Shown here: piece after piece, positions 34,643 through 46,675 of the stretch | Layout: the number at the start of each line of letters is the position of its first letter | Numbering within the stretch: position 1 is the first letter of the stretch | Source: Pampus argenteus | Lineage: Eukaryota; Chordata; Actinopteri; Scombriformes; Stromateidae | Assembly (NCBI GenBank): GCA_036937835.1 | Contig: CM072864.1 | Span: 7,971,001 to 8,035,000, forward strand | Length of the DNA: 64,000 nt | Direction: 5' to 3' | Program-made: the position numbers and the translations under genes | Notes under the pieces: generated by a model | Database searches by the model: none | Told to the model about the DNA's origin: nothing | What the model saw: the letters and a program-made list of their open reading frames with translations, nothing else

Positions 34643-37600
34643 ATGGACAAGATGCGCTTAAAAATCCAGTGCATTCTAGTTTTCTTCACTTTGTGTGCGC
34701 AACAGGGATTATCAGAGGATTATGCAGCGCGCCTTGGAGAAAAGATGCTTTTACAGGTAATTATATTCTTTCAGTTTTTAAGCAAAACAAACAAAGAGAA
34801 CTCATATCAGTCACTAGTATGTGTTAGAACATACAACATACTTAATCATTTTTAAAAATAGTTTTTAAATACCAGGTCATCCAAAAGTTTCTGCAGCCAA
34901 TACAGTCAAAACAGTATCATTTAGTGTTACATGTTATATAAAATGTGTGATTTTTATTTTCTTCCACTTTTTAAAGTCATTTGTTTATTCCCAGTAATGT
35001 CCAGTATATGTGTTAATGTATTGACACAGCATTGACTTGTGTGCAAAATTAACATTTGAAACCAAACTGTGCACCCTCACCGGTCGTGTGTACAGTGAAA
35101 GCATTTATTTCCAGTTCCACTTCCCCTCCATTCATGAATGGCTTTGATTCAGGCTATTTTGACACAAAATCTTGACCCAACTCTCACATGGGCTGATAGT
35201 AGAGATTACTTTAAAAAAATAAAAAATAAAAAAAAGAAGAAGAAGAAGCATTTTGATCAAACTACCTGACTGTCATGCTGTCTTGTTTCTTTTCCAGAGA
35301 GTAAAACGTCAAAGCAAACCAACAAAACCAGTGGTAAGTGTCTGTGTTACAACATTTTGCAAGATTAGAATTTCTCACGCCACAAAAACACAAGGTTCTC
35401 CATTTAGAAAATCTTGTAAAGTTTTTTTTATTACATGTGCAAATGCATGTGATAGCAGAAACAAGTGTTGCATTATAGAACCGCTGTATGGTTTTTGTCC
35501 CGGTGTTATATAAAGTGAACTACAGAACAAGCTTCACTGACCCTGAACACCTCTCGGGGTATCATCAGTAGCTCCACTGTGGTTTGCTGCAGTTCCATGA
35601 ACACTTTCTGTCTGTATAAGCACAAACCACAGCCTTCCTAAATACCAACGAGCTGGAGGGCTGATGTGGCTTCCTACCTCATGCCCCTGTCGCCTCGTCC
35701 TGCAGTAATGTGGCCAGCACTGACCAGACTGGTCCCAGCAGGCACCGGCGTTACCCGAGTCAACAAGAGGAAAGGCAGAGACACCATGCGGGGAACTGCT
35801 TTGTGTCGTTTAGTTGACTCGTCAGATCCATGCAGACCGAACTGTGATATGGAAAAGAAAAAAAAAAACAGTAATGTGTGAGGTTTATAATTAAATATAA
35901 GTGTTTTTCCTTGTGCCTCATGGTAGTATAGCATTCATGACTATCTGATATAGTCAGGCATGATTGGCTGGTGTCACATTAATGTTTAAATGTGTCATGA
36001 ATGATATTTGAAGGATAAAACAAGGAGGAGTAAAACAGCTTTTATACAAATGTTGGCTCCAATACGTGATAAGAATCTCCTTATCTCCTTTTAACCTTGA
36101 AAGTGATTTTACATGTTATGTCTGTTATGTCACTAGCTGAAGGTGACAGACTACCACGTGAAGTGTTCAGTGGTGTCCCGCTATGCTGTTACCACAGTCC
36201 AGAGTTCTGTATGGAACCAGCTTGCTATCACCAAAGAGGCAGCCTTTGAGGTGGACCTGCCCTCCTCTGCTTTCATCTCCAACTTCACCATGTAAGTCAG
36301 TCCAGTATCACGTCTTCCGCAATCTGTTAACTACAGTGCAAAGCATACGTCGCTGTTTCCTGCTATTCTTTTCTCCATTTCCTTTACTTCTTTAGTTTAG
36401 TGTGTTTTGGATGACGATTCCTGACAGGTAGAGTGGACTTAAATACACCCCCCAGGCTAAAAGTATTTCCCTTTAAAAGAATCTTGACCATAGGAATAAT
36501 ATTTCTCTGCTATGTGGTGAGAAACCTAAATAAATACAAGTAATGTTCTCCGTGATGGACGAAATCCAGAAATAAAATTTGAGAGGAATTATGTAAGGAA
36601 CTAGAATTCCGGTCCAGAGGAGGTGCATACCGGTAATTGGATTACTAAGAGGGTTGGTGACTGCTCTCCTTTAAAAATGCTAAATATAAACAAAACAAAT
36701 AAGTCAACATTGCAGGCTAAAAAACAGCAAGAGTGGAACTGGATTTGGGAGCGGAAGCAGGTCAGGAGGAGGGGGAACCTGACGGTGGATGAATACCAGG
36801 CTTTGTAAATGGAAGTCAGAAGGTTAATAGAGAAAATGACAGGAGTTTGCCTAGTCTCCCCTTCTCTCCCCTGCACAGTTTACCAAGGCACCCTGCCAGT
36901 TTAGATATGCTATACGCAGCGCACACACGCCTACATCTAATGTCTATATGCGTGCCGACATAGGTGCTTGTAGACTTTGATTTTTTTTAAGTATGTGTGA
37001 GTCTAGAATTTGTACAGCTTTTCCACAACCATAATCCTTCACGTCTCTTTCTCTGTCACTCTCTTAAGCAGACATGCACAGCTACAGCTACGCGTATTTT
37101 CACACACGCTCCTATACGGCCGTCTGCTCATCACCAGAAACCCAGAGGGAAAAAAAAAAAAAAAAAAGCTGTGGCAAACATATTGCGTTAGTTCTTTGGC
37201 ATTTCTGTGTCTGGAACTAAGAAGTCTGTGTTCTGTGTGTAGGTCACTGATGTACAGCCAGTCCTTTACCCTCCTCAGCCAGCCACACACATAAATACAA
37301 GCGGCTCCATTTTCCACTCCGCTCTCTCATGCCATTCTGCTTTGTGTCTCAAACAAGACCCGTTTCAAGCCTGTGGGTTTATTTTAGTTAGCCCTTGATG
37401 TTTTTTTTTTCTCTCTTTGGATATGTTTGTTCAAAGAACTTGACCTTAATTTAGCACCTTGTCATGTGACATCAGTGGTCACCCAAATCTAGGAAGTGCA
37501 CTATGTGAATTGGATCATGCTTTTGAGCTTTGGTTTTGGTTGGGATTTTTCTGGGCGCAGCACACAGCAGCACTCCCTCGGAGCATCACCGAGCCTGCAA

Positions 37601-40600
37601 GATCTCTTTCTTCATTGATCCTGTTTTCAGAGGGAAATTACTCTTTTCCACTTACCCTGTTTACGACCCCACCTCCCTTCATATGGCATGAACACCATCT
37701 GTAAACAAGCACGATGTGTGTTTGTGAAGCAGCTCTGTGATAGCTCTGGAAATACAAGGAGCAAAACAGTGTAAATCATGCTTAACAACATGCAAGACAG
37801 ATGTGTTTCAGACTGAAATATAATCTGGCTACTGTGAGTCAAACAGAGAGTTATTTCTTCTTCGTCTTTCCTCTATCCCATCAGCACCTCCAATGGCAAG
37901 GTGTATGTGGCCCAGGTGAAGGAAAGAGCTGCTGCCAGGAAAATCTACGACGCTGCTAAGAAGCAAGGAAAAACAGCCGGGCTTGTCGCTACCAAGTCAG
38001 TCACAGACAAAATTAACTATTTTTTTTTTTACACCTTAGAATAATAATTTTACTTTAATATATATGTTTAATATGCAATATCACTAATGCAGTTTTTAAA
38101 AGTAGATGGACATCCGATTCATAATAATGAGCTTTTCTTCCCATTTACTGTTCTAGAGAGAGGGAGATTGAGAAGTTTCGTGTGGCAGTAAGTGTTCCCT
38201 TAGGAGCTCGGATGTTCTTCTCCCTGACCTATGAGGAGCTGTTACCTCGCCGACTTGGTCGCTATGAGCTCAGTTTGGGTCTGAGGCCGGGACAGCCTGT
38301 CCAGAATCTCACATTAGATGTCAGTATAACAGAGCGAACAGGCATCAGTTTCATCAAGGTCCTTCCACTCAAGACAAGCCGACTGCTCTCCAACACTGCT
38401 CAAGGTAAAAAAAAAAAACGGATCAAGATAAAGTGGAGACGTTGTGCTCTGATGAGCAACGTTCAAAGAATAAAATCATCCTGGAATACTCTACCACTGT
38501 TGTACAGATACATATTGAGAAATGTGTTTAAAGGAACAGTTTGACATTTTGGGAAATGCACTAAACAAATGGGACGTAATAGGTTCATTAGTGAGCTTCA
38601 GAGGTGCAAATTTTGTTACCTTTGGAAAGAGCCAAGCTATGCGTGTCCCCCTGTTTTCAGTCTTTATGCTAAGCTAGGCTAACCAACAGTTGTCTGTAGC
38701 TTCATGTTTGCCATACACACACAGCACATCAATCTTTAATGGAAATGCTGTAGATTATTACTTGTTTTTGATTCCTACAACATAGATTTAACTGACATGT
38801 TTAGATGCACTGCTGTCGTACAGGTGATGCAGACGCCCCCGCCTCTACCCATGTTGAGCGGAGCGCTGGCTGTGCTCGGGTTTACTACAGTCCGACTCTG
38901 CAGCAGCAGAACAGCATCTCCTCCAAGGGTCTGGATGCAAACTATATCATTCAGTATGATGTGGACCTCAGAGAGCTCATGGGCGATGTCCAGGTCAGTA
39001 GCACTTTTTCATTTCTGGCTTGTCTGTGTGTCTTAAAACAACTGTAAAAACATTACAACACAAAAATATGTTTTTGCTACCAGTAAAGGTTGTATTCTCT
39101 CTTCTTTTTATTATTCTCTCCCTCTCGTAGGTGTATGATGGATACTTTGTGCATTATTTTGCACCCAGAGGACTTCCTGTAGTTCCTAAGGATGTCATAT
39201 TTGTCATCGATGTCAGTGGCTCCATGATAGGCACCAAAATAAAACAGGTAAAGTGGGCAAACCACCTCCAACATAAAATTTATGGATGGAAGGTAAAATA
39301 TGACAATACATTGCTAAAGATAATGTAGGATTTCTGTCAATAACTCAAATGATTTCTGTCAATAGACAAAGCAGGCCATGAGCACAATCCTCGGGGATCT
39401 TAGAGAGGGAGACCACTTTAATATCATCACCTTCTCAGACAAGGTTCACACTTGGAAGAAAGGACGAACAGTGCGGGCAACTCGGCAAAATGTACGAGAC
39501 GCCAAAGACTTTGTGAAGCGGATTATTGCAGAAGGATGTGAGTCGAAATGTGACATTGTCTTTTTTTTTTTTCTATTTCTTTCAACTTCTGATCACCCTC
39601 ATTGCTCCACTCTTTTCTCAGGGACCAACATCAATGCAGCTCTGCTTTCAGCTGCCCAACTCATCAACCCACCATCCTCTGGCTCTTCTGGCCAACTCTC
39701 ATCCCGTCGTGTCCCTCTGGTCATTTTCCTCACTGATGGGGAGGCAACAATCGGGGTAACAGCTGGTGACACCATCCTTACTAATGCCAAAAAGGCGCTA
39801 GGCCCGGCCTCTCTGTTCGGCCTTGCCTTTGGAGATGACGCAGACTTCCTTCTTCTGAAACGTCTGGCTCTGGATAACCGAGGTGTAGCTCGGATGGTGT
39901 ACGAAGATGCAGATGCAGCCTTGCAGCTGAAGGGTTTCTATGATGAAGTGGCAAGCCCTTTGCTGTCAGACATCCAGCTGTCCTACCTGGATGATCAGGC
40001 TTTTGATATCACACGCTCCTTGTTCCCGAACTACTTCCGAGGTTCCGAGTTGGTGGTGGCTGGGAGGGTTAAATCGGGGGTCAAGGATTTAAAAGTGTCA
40101 ATGTCCGCCACTGATTCAAAGCAGCGTGTCAAGCTGGAGAATGATGTGTTGATTTCCCACGCAAAGGGGAACGGGACTGCAGATTCATTTGATTGTACAG
40201 GAGGTTTAGAAGGAATCTCCAGCTTTGTGCATCGTCTCTGGGCGTATTTCACCATCAAAGAGCTGCTACTAGCCAAACTAAACACAACTGACTCTGCCAC
40301 TCAGAGGTTACTGGCAGACAAGGCCACCAACCTCTCCCTCAAGTATAACTTTGTTACACCAGTCACATCTTTAGTTGTAGTTAAGCCTGATACAGATGAA
40401 GCATCTCAAACTCCAACCACTGCGAAACCCACCACTGCAGCTACTATAACCACAACAGCAACTGCTACTGCAATATCCAAAATATCAGCTGTCGGTGCTG
40501 CAAAGAAACCAAACTCACCCTCGCCAAACAAAACAAAACCAGATCCTCCTCAGCCACCTTCCCGACACCCTACACCACAACCTAAAAAACCCTCACTGCC

Positions 40601-43276
40601 ACTTTCCACAGCAAGAACTGTGGTTTCAAGTCCCAGCTCTACAAAAACTGTCCTAGCACCACTCTCTGGTAAAAAACCTACCCCTTCCCGAAACGACTCT
40701 AAAACTGCCTCTCCTCCTCCTGCTGGAAAGATATCCACCTCTCTGCTTAATGCTCTAAAAACAGCATCACCCCCTGCACCTGGAAAAATCTCCACACCAC
40801 AGCCCATGAAAACAATCCCACCCTCAACAACAACCACCTCCACCACAATGCTAACATTCACCACCAGCACCACACCTCCTCTCAGTTCAGTCAGAACTGA
40901 CCCTGCACCCGTGCCTGGGAGACCCCTTACCTCACAGCCCACTACAGTGACAACAGCTCTGCCTCTTGTCAAAGTGGCTGCGTCCTCCACGGAGGCAGAG
41001 AGATCAGCTACAGGTCGTCCTCAGTCTGAAATCACCACTGCTTTGCCCGAGCTGTTTCTGTCTCTGCTCACCCCTCCCACCCCTGCCCCGGCATCGCCTT
41101 TGGAAGGCAACAACACAAACTCTGACGTAGATAAAGACCTGAGCATCGCCACCCTGGTGTCGGCTACTTTTGCTCCCATGCCTGGTGTAACAGATGGGCC
41201 AAGACTGTGGGAGGCAGCAGGGCTTCTGGGTAGGTTGTCTTTTTGTAGACTACAGACTGTATTTGTTTTTCCTTATTAAATGTTGTTTTTTTTTTTTTTT
41301 ATCTCTCCACTAGATGTCTCTACCTCCATTCAGATTCAGGAAACAGGTGAAACTGAATTTCCTCTCTGTTAACATTTTAAAGAGCTTTTATCTGGTACAC
41401 ATAACTTTTAAATGTATTAAGGTACTAATCAATTACATGGTAATTTTATTTTTCTGTTTTCTGTTCAATAGATATCGACCTTGTGAAGGGTGAGTGCCAC
41501 TATTAATTCTTCATATTCTGTCATTCCCTCAAAAATTCTTGTTGAGCAGCAGAATGTGTCCTAAACTTATTCTCTCATTGCTTGCTTCCATCTCACAGAC
41601 TATGATGCAACCTACGACTATGACTATGATCTCAGCTACGATGCCTGTAAGTCTTAAAAAAAACGCCTATCAGAGGAAATTCTGCACCGTGTCTGCATTT
41701 CAGGCCTGAAAATAGAAAAGTTTCATGTCAAATTTCATGTCTGACTTATTTTCAGGGGATGACAGTGCAGACACTGGATCGTTTGGTGAGTATTCAGTGG
41801 GTGTTATTTGCAGCTGCATGTCTTGAATAATGTGTCGTTTGTTGTAGAGATACTGCTTGCAATACATGTCTAGTCCTGTGATTGGTTTCAGTGCTTGGCA
41901 GTGAGGAGGACTGTCCTTTAGTTGAATGTCTTGTGCTTTTAGAGCCTCCGTCCAGACTGAGCACCGTCAGGGTCTTCTCCTCATCAGGTCAAGAGCCTAC
42001 GTTTGATTTCTATGTTTTATAATTACATCCTCCAAGTCATTTTAATATTCTATGTACTGATATCGTATTTGTGCTCAATGCTGTGTGTTGTAGTTGATGG
42101 AGATCCTCATTTTGTGGTCCAGTTGCCAAAGCTGCATCAAAACCTCTGTTTCACAGTAGACGGCAGGGCTAATGATGTTCTCCGGCTGTTAGAGGACCCA
42201 GAGAGAGGTATGCATATCAATAAAAATGTCTAATTTCAGTTTCAGCTCAGCTAATGCATACTGGGTGGATTACCAAATGTTAATGTGCCCCCTTCCTCTT
42301 CAAGGAATCATAGTAGATGGCCATTTAATGGGGGCTCCCTCTAAGCACGGCATAGAAGAGCGCCTCCGGACCTACTTTGACAGGCTCACCATCTCCTCGG
42401 CCACAGGTGGCTCTGGTGACATTATGATCACACTCTCATTGGACACTGTAGTGGTGGAAGGGGAAGGCCAGGATACTCTCCCCATCAATCAGCAGGGATC
42501 TGTGACAAGGCAGGGTGTGACTGTTGCAGTGGACAACCATCGGAGCTGCTGGATTGAGCTGGCCAAGGATGTGCGGTTCTTGGTTCTGTTTCACCACTAC
42601 AAACACCCCAGCTACCTACAAATGGCTCACCTGGGTTTTTACATCACACACGGACGAGGGCTGTCCGCCTCAACCCAAGGCCTACTGGGTATGCGCACAT
42701 CAGCTCTAAGGCTTCAAATAACAATCATATTCATTATCGATTAGTCAGTTGTTCTCTAAAATGTCAGAAAATGGTGAAAAACATTGATCACTGTGTCTCA
42801 AAGCCCAAGATGACGTCAAATTTTCTTCTTTTGTCTCGACCGACTGAGTCTGCAGCTCAAAGCTATTCAGTTTACTTTCATAGAAACCAGAAAATATTCA
42901 CCTTTAAGAAGCTGGAATTAGAAAATGTGGACATTTCTTTATTAAAGAATGACTCTAAATGATGAATCAATTACTAAAAGTTGTTTCACTTTATTATCCA
43001 TCTACAGGCCAGTTTCAGCATGCTGACATGAGCATAACAGCGGTGAAGGATCCTCTGGATGGAGGTGCTCTCCGGGCAGGGAACAAGGAGGGAATTCTGA
43101 CCAAATCTGGGATCTTGAGGTGGGGATCAGAGCGCATGTCAGTCATTTTGCAAGACAAGACGCTCAAAGACACAGTGCGAAAACGCCACTTAGGCAAATG
43201 TTGGGTGGTGCCCAAGGCAGAAATAGAGAGACTACTGGGTCATCCATATGAGAGCTACGTGGTGGATCATGTGTAA
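34643..43276 (+). CDS. itih6: Inter-alpha-trypsin inhibitor heavy chain family member 6
   Basis: Predicted secreted extracellular-matrix protein. Seventeen exons join in frame: 34643-34756, 35298-35333, 36137-36291, 37885-37995, 38157-38404, 38824-38993, 39131-39247, 39366-39537, 39622-41229, 41314-41346, 41472-41489, 41599-41646, 41756-41785, 41943-41987, 42094-42207, 42305-42688, 43008-43276. The product is 1223 aa (human ITIH6 1313). Order: signal peptide (about 1-24), basic furin-like site RVKR in exon 2, VIT domain (about 50-220), VWA domain with MIDAS motif DVSGSM in exon 7 and FLTDGEAT in exon 9, a Pro/Thr/Ser-rich mucin-like stretch (about 627-905), an acidic Tyr-rich stretch from micro-exons (910-968), then the C-terminal domain with VDGDPHF. 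In classical heavy chains the Asp of DPH links to chondroitin sulfate; whether it does here is unknown. The long mucin-like insert and the neighbour pfkfb1 support ITIH6 over ITIH5. Confidence 0.9.
38530..38780 (+). repeat. MITE-like repeat in itih6 intron 5
   Basis: It begins AAAGGAACAGTTTGACATTTTGGGAAATGCAC and includes GTTACCTTTGGA...AGCCAAGCTA and, in the opposite sense, TTTATGCTAAGCTAGGCTAAC. It is the same family as the copy in pfkfb1 intron 5, but rearranged, and ends about 40 bp before exon 6. Confidence 0.65.
42718..42965 (+). repeat. ATTATCGATTA-type fish repeat in itih6 intron 16
   Basis: It starts TTCATTATCGATTAGTCAGTTG and continues with AAAATGTCAGAAAATGGTGAAAAACATTGATCA, CAAAGCCCAAGATGACGTC, AAAGCTATTCAGTTTACTTTCATAGA and GAAACCAGAAAATATTCACCTTTAAGAAGCTGGAATTAGA. 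This phrase order is characteristic of a short dispersed repeat I recognise from many fish genomes. The open frames across it are not genes. Confidence 0.75.
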
Positions 43277-46200
43277 TTCTAGCCGAGTCAGCGCCGCCTT
43301 GTTGCCTCTCTGCTGCACAGCTCAGATTCACGGTTATTGGACAAAGGATGAGCAAGAAGTCCACGGGTCTAAAATGACATGTTGCCACAGTGTTTATATT
43401 CTGAAAGGAGCAGTGAAACGCAGGTGTGGTTACAAAAAAAAGACATGTGGGGGTGGCAGATTAGAGACTACAGTGAAAGCGAAAGCTGCAAACACATAAA
43501 TAACAAGGATGTTCTGCATATCATATGGTTAATGACTGAGCAATGCTGCTGTGCCTCAACCATCACTGAATGCTGAATTTGGATTTGGATTCAAGGTCTG
43601 TGTTCTGTGTCTATGACAGACGAAATGTTCTCCTGTTTGCATGGCAACCACAAGATGTCTATTTGTGCTGCAGCAGTTTGCTCCAAAATGTCTTTCGCAA
43701 ATTCAGAAGATATCCATCTAATATTTCATGATGGCGTGACTATTAGGCAATGGCAGATGTTTTCTGTTTGAGAATGATTTGTAATTATTAAAAAAAATGT
43801 ATCATTATGTGAGTTGTATTTTTTTAGTACAAGTGTATATAAACTATTATTGTATGTATGTAAAGATAATCTTCCCCCTAAAAAGTGATTTGCATCTTTA
43901 AAAAGTCAGGGTCTTTCCAGGTTTGCCATGTGCTTTTTATTTTTCTATCATTTCATTCGTAGTTTAATTCATTTTTATTTGTTACACAAGACATTAGGCA
44001 TTGTTCACATACTAGTGATCAAACAAGGACAGTAAGTTTTCTACTACTCAGCCTGAACTATTTCTTTTGTCAATTTCAAGGGATATTGTCAATAGTGGTT
44101 TTCAAAGGCCAAACTGGATGGAAATTAAAACAGTACAACCACACATGAGACTTTTGTTTTCAATAAATAAAAAAAAAAAAAAAAAAAAAAAAGAGAGGAT
44201 AGTATGCAGATGATGATGTTGAGGAAGGGAAAGGAAGGGAGGGAAGCCTTCAAATATATCTATGTTCAAAGAGTAAACAGTATTCCAGTTTTTTATCAGA
44301 TAACATGTTTCCAGGATGAAGACCACACACAGCTGTATAGATTTTGATTTATGCTCCATGTCGCTGTTATCCTTCCATCAAAACCTGTTTCTTAAGAATG
44401 TCAATAATCATTATTAATCCATAACACAACACTGGAATGATCACTGAATAAGGTAAACGTAACACATGACACAGCAAATAACAAACAAAAACCAAAAAAA
44501 AAAAAAAGATGTGCATCACTTTTTAAAATCCTTTTTTTTTTTTATCAGCAGAACATAAACTTGTAGCATAGCATACTCATAGCATTTGACGTAAACCAGT
44601 GAAAATTTGAATAAATAGAGCATAACAATAAGACACGTCAACACCCCAAACACGCGATAACTTTGTTTAGAGTTGTTAAGGGATGGGTGGTGGCGGTGGA
44701 TAAAGTGAAATGGAACTGCTTCAGTGTTTTGAAGGGAACTATTAGAGCGTCTCATCTGTTGTTAAGTAACAAGCCAAGCCACAGATCAATCTGGCTGTTA
44801 GGGTGCAGCAATATGAGGAAGTGCCTCGACTCCAGTGTACAGTAACAGCCTTGATTTGGTTGAAAACAATATCCCATCTATAGTATTCGGTCGGCTTTAC
44901 AGAGAAACATACACTACCAAACTGTACTTTAAACATCGTCCGCAGGTTTTGCCAATAACAGCAACACCATTTTTGGCACAAGATTGACCTGCCATTAACG
45001 GTAGAGTTAAAACAAAGCAGTCTTTTTTTATCTTTATTTTTTATTTTTTTGAAAGGGCCTAAACATTTGAACAAGACCCCAAATTAAGGCTACAACCAAA
45101 CAAATAAAAGCTTCTTGGTTCTTCTTGTGGGGCGGCACTTGTAACTGTGGCTTCATATTTCTGCTACGCTACAGAGTCTTTTAAAGTCAGGGGAGTATCC
45201 AGCTTTTCCCTCTATTTTACAACTACAGTTTTTAATATGATTTAGTCTCTAAGGGATCGACTTATTTCAATGACATACACAAGGGTTGAAACGACCAAGA
45301 CACAATCTGGTGCTTTCACTATGAGCCAAAATTTCAGTCTTCGCCCCCTCTTCACTAAAAAGTGAAACTTTCCAAATATCAAATCCATTCCCAACATTCC
45401 CGGCATACATTCTTTTCTCCACGACACACTTCCTCGCATCTCAACCAGTTCAAGTAGCCATAATCAGACTTTTTTTTTTTTTCCATCACTCATTCCAAAT
45501 CTCGCCGGATACTTCACAGAAAGCCTCACTGACTCATTTTTTTTTTTTGCTCCTCACATTCCTCTTTTTTTTTTTTCTTTTTCTTTTTTTTAAATGTTCA
45601 ACTTGAAGACCACAGTTTAAACCTCAGCTCTGTAAACGTCATAACTTCAGCCAGTGAAATGTGCACCAAATATATAGAAATAAAACTCTTCAATAATTTA
45701 AAATGTTAGAACATAAACTATTCAAATTTAAAACTGACATCACACAACAGAGATAAACAAAGGAACCATTGGGGTTTTTTTGGAGGTAGGGGTGGGGGTG
45801 GAGGGGTGGTGTGTGGGGGGTGACAGTTAATAGCCACTGGTTAGCTTGCCTGCAGGGAACACAACAGCATTGCAAAGTGAGCACTATCAGTTGACAGAAC
45901 AGCCCATTTATATGTAACTTTTTTGCCTGACCAACAGATTTTTGCCAAAAAGGAGCGGCGTCTATTGAAGTTAACACAGGTAAAAGACCAAGTAAGAGAA
46001 AAGTGAAAGCAGGGTTGACAGGAGCGATGCGTGGAATGGTCCAGCCTTCATACCGCAGTGTCGTTTGAGTCTATGTACAATACTACTGTGTGTAAAAGAT
46101 GCATGCATGTCAACTGGAGGTGACCCTTCCAGAGGATTCTACACTAAGCCATTATATATCTCTCATGTCAGAGCTCGCCATCAATCTCAGCCATACACCC

Positions 46201-46675
46201 AACCTCTGATATGAGGGGAAAGATGTTTTACAGAAAGAATGAAAATGCTTTGAAAAATCGGCAACGACAAGTAATAAATTTACCTTTAATGATCATAGTT
46301 AATACATTAAGACATGATTATAGATTCTACAATGGAATGAAAGACCATATCAACCCTGCTTTTTGGTGACAGAGATAGGGAGTGTGAGTATTTGAACAGT
46401 GTGTGTATGTGTGTGTGTGTTTGTGAGCATTTATGTGTTTGAACACGTGTCAAAGAGAGAGAGGGACGTAAGGAAAAGGAGGCAAACGGTTTAGGGCGGG
46501 CAGAGCCCAGAATCACACCCTCCACCACGCTCACACCTTTTTTTTTTCCCTCACCCGCCCTGCTCAGGCAGCCCCCCGGCGCCTCTGCAGAGCAGGCTCT
46601 GCCGCCACTTCTGCCCTCTTTTTAACCCCGCCTCCTCTTCCGGGCCCCGCCCTCTCTCACAAGCCCCTCTACCGC
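43277..46675. other. Convergent 3' UTRs of itih6 and gdi1
   Basis: No coding exon was found between the two stop codons. The first several hundred bases should be the itih6 3' UTR (an ATTAAA-like signal near 43786). The rest up to 46675 is probably the long minus-strand gdi1 3' UTR, rich in T/A homopolymers (A-run 44168-44193; T-runs near 45472, 45538 and 45567). Minus-strand AATAAA strings occur near 43932 and 45032. The point where the two transcripts end cannot be set from sequence. Confidence 0.5.

Noticed and set aside
40550..40990. 146-codon minus-strand frame in itih6 exon 9
   Set aside because: It is the antisense of Pro/Thr-rich coding sequence, which rarely yields stops on the other strand.
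42226..42744. Intron read-through frames around itih6 exon 16
   Set aside because: Good acceptor and donor sites at 42305 and 42688 keep frame with neighbours, so the flanking codons are intron.
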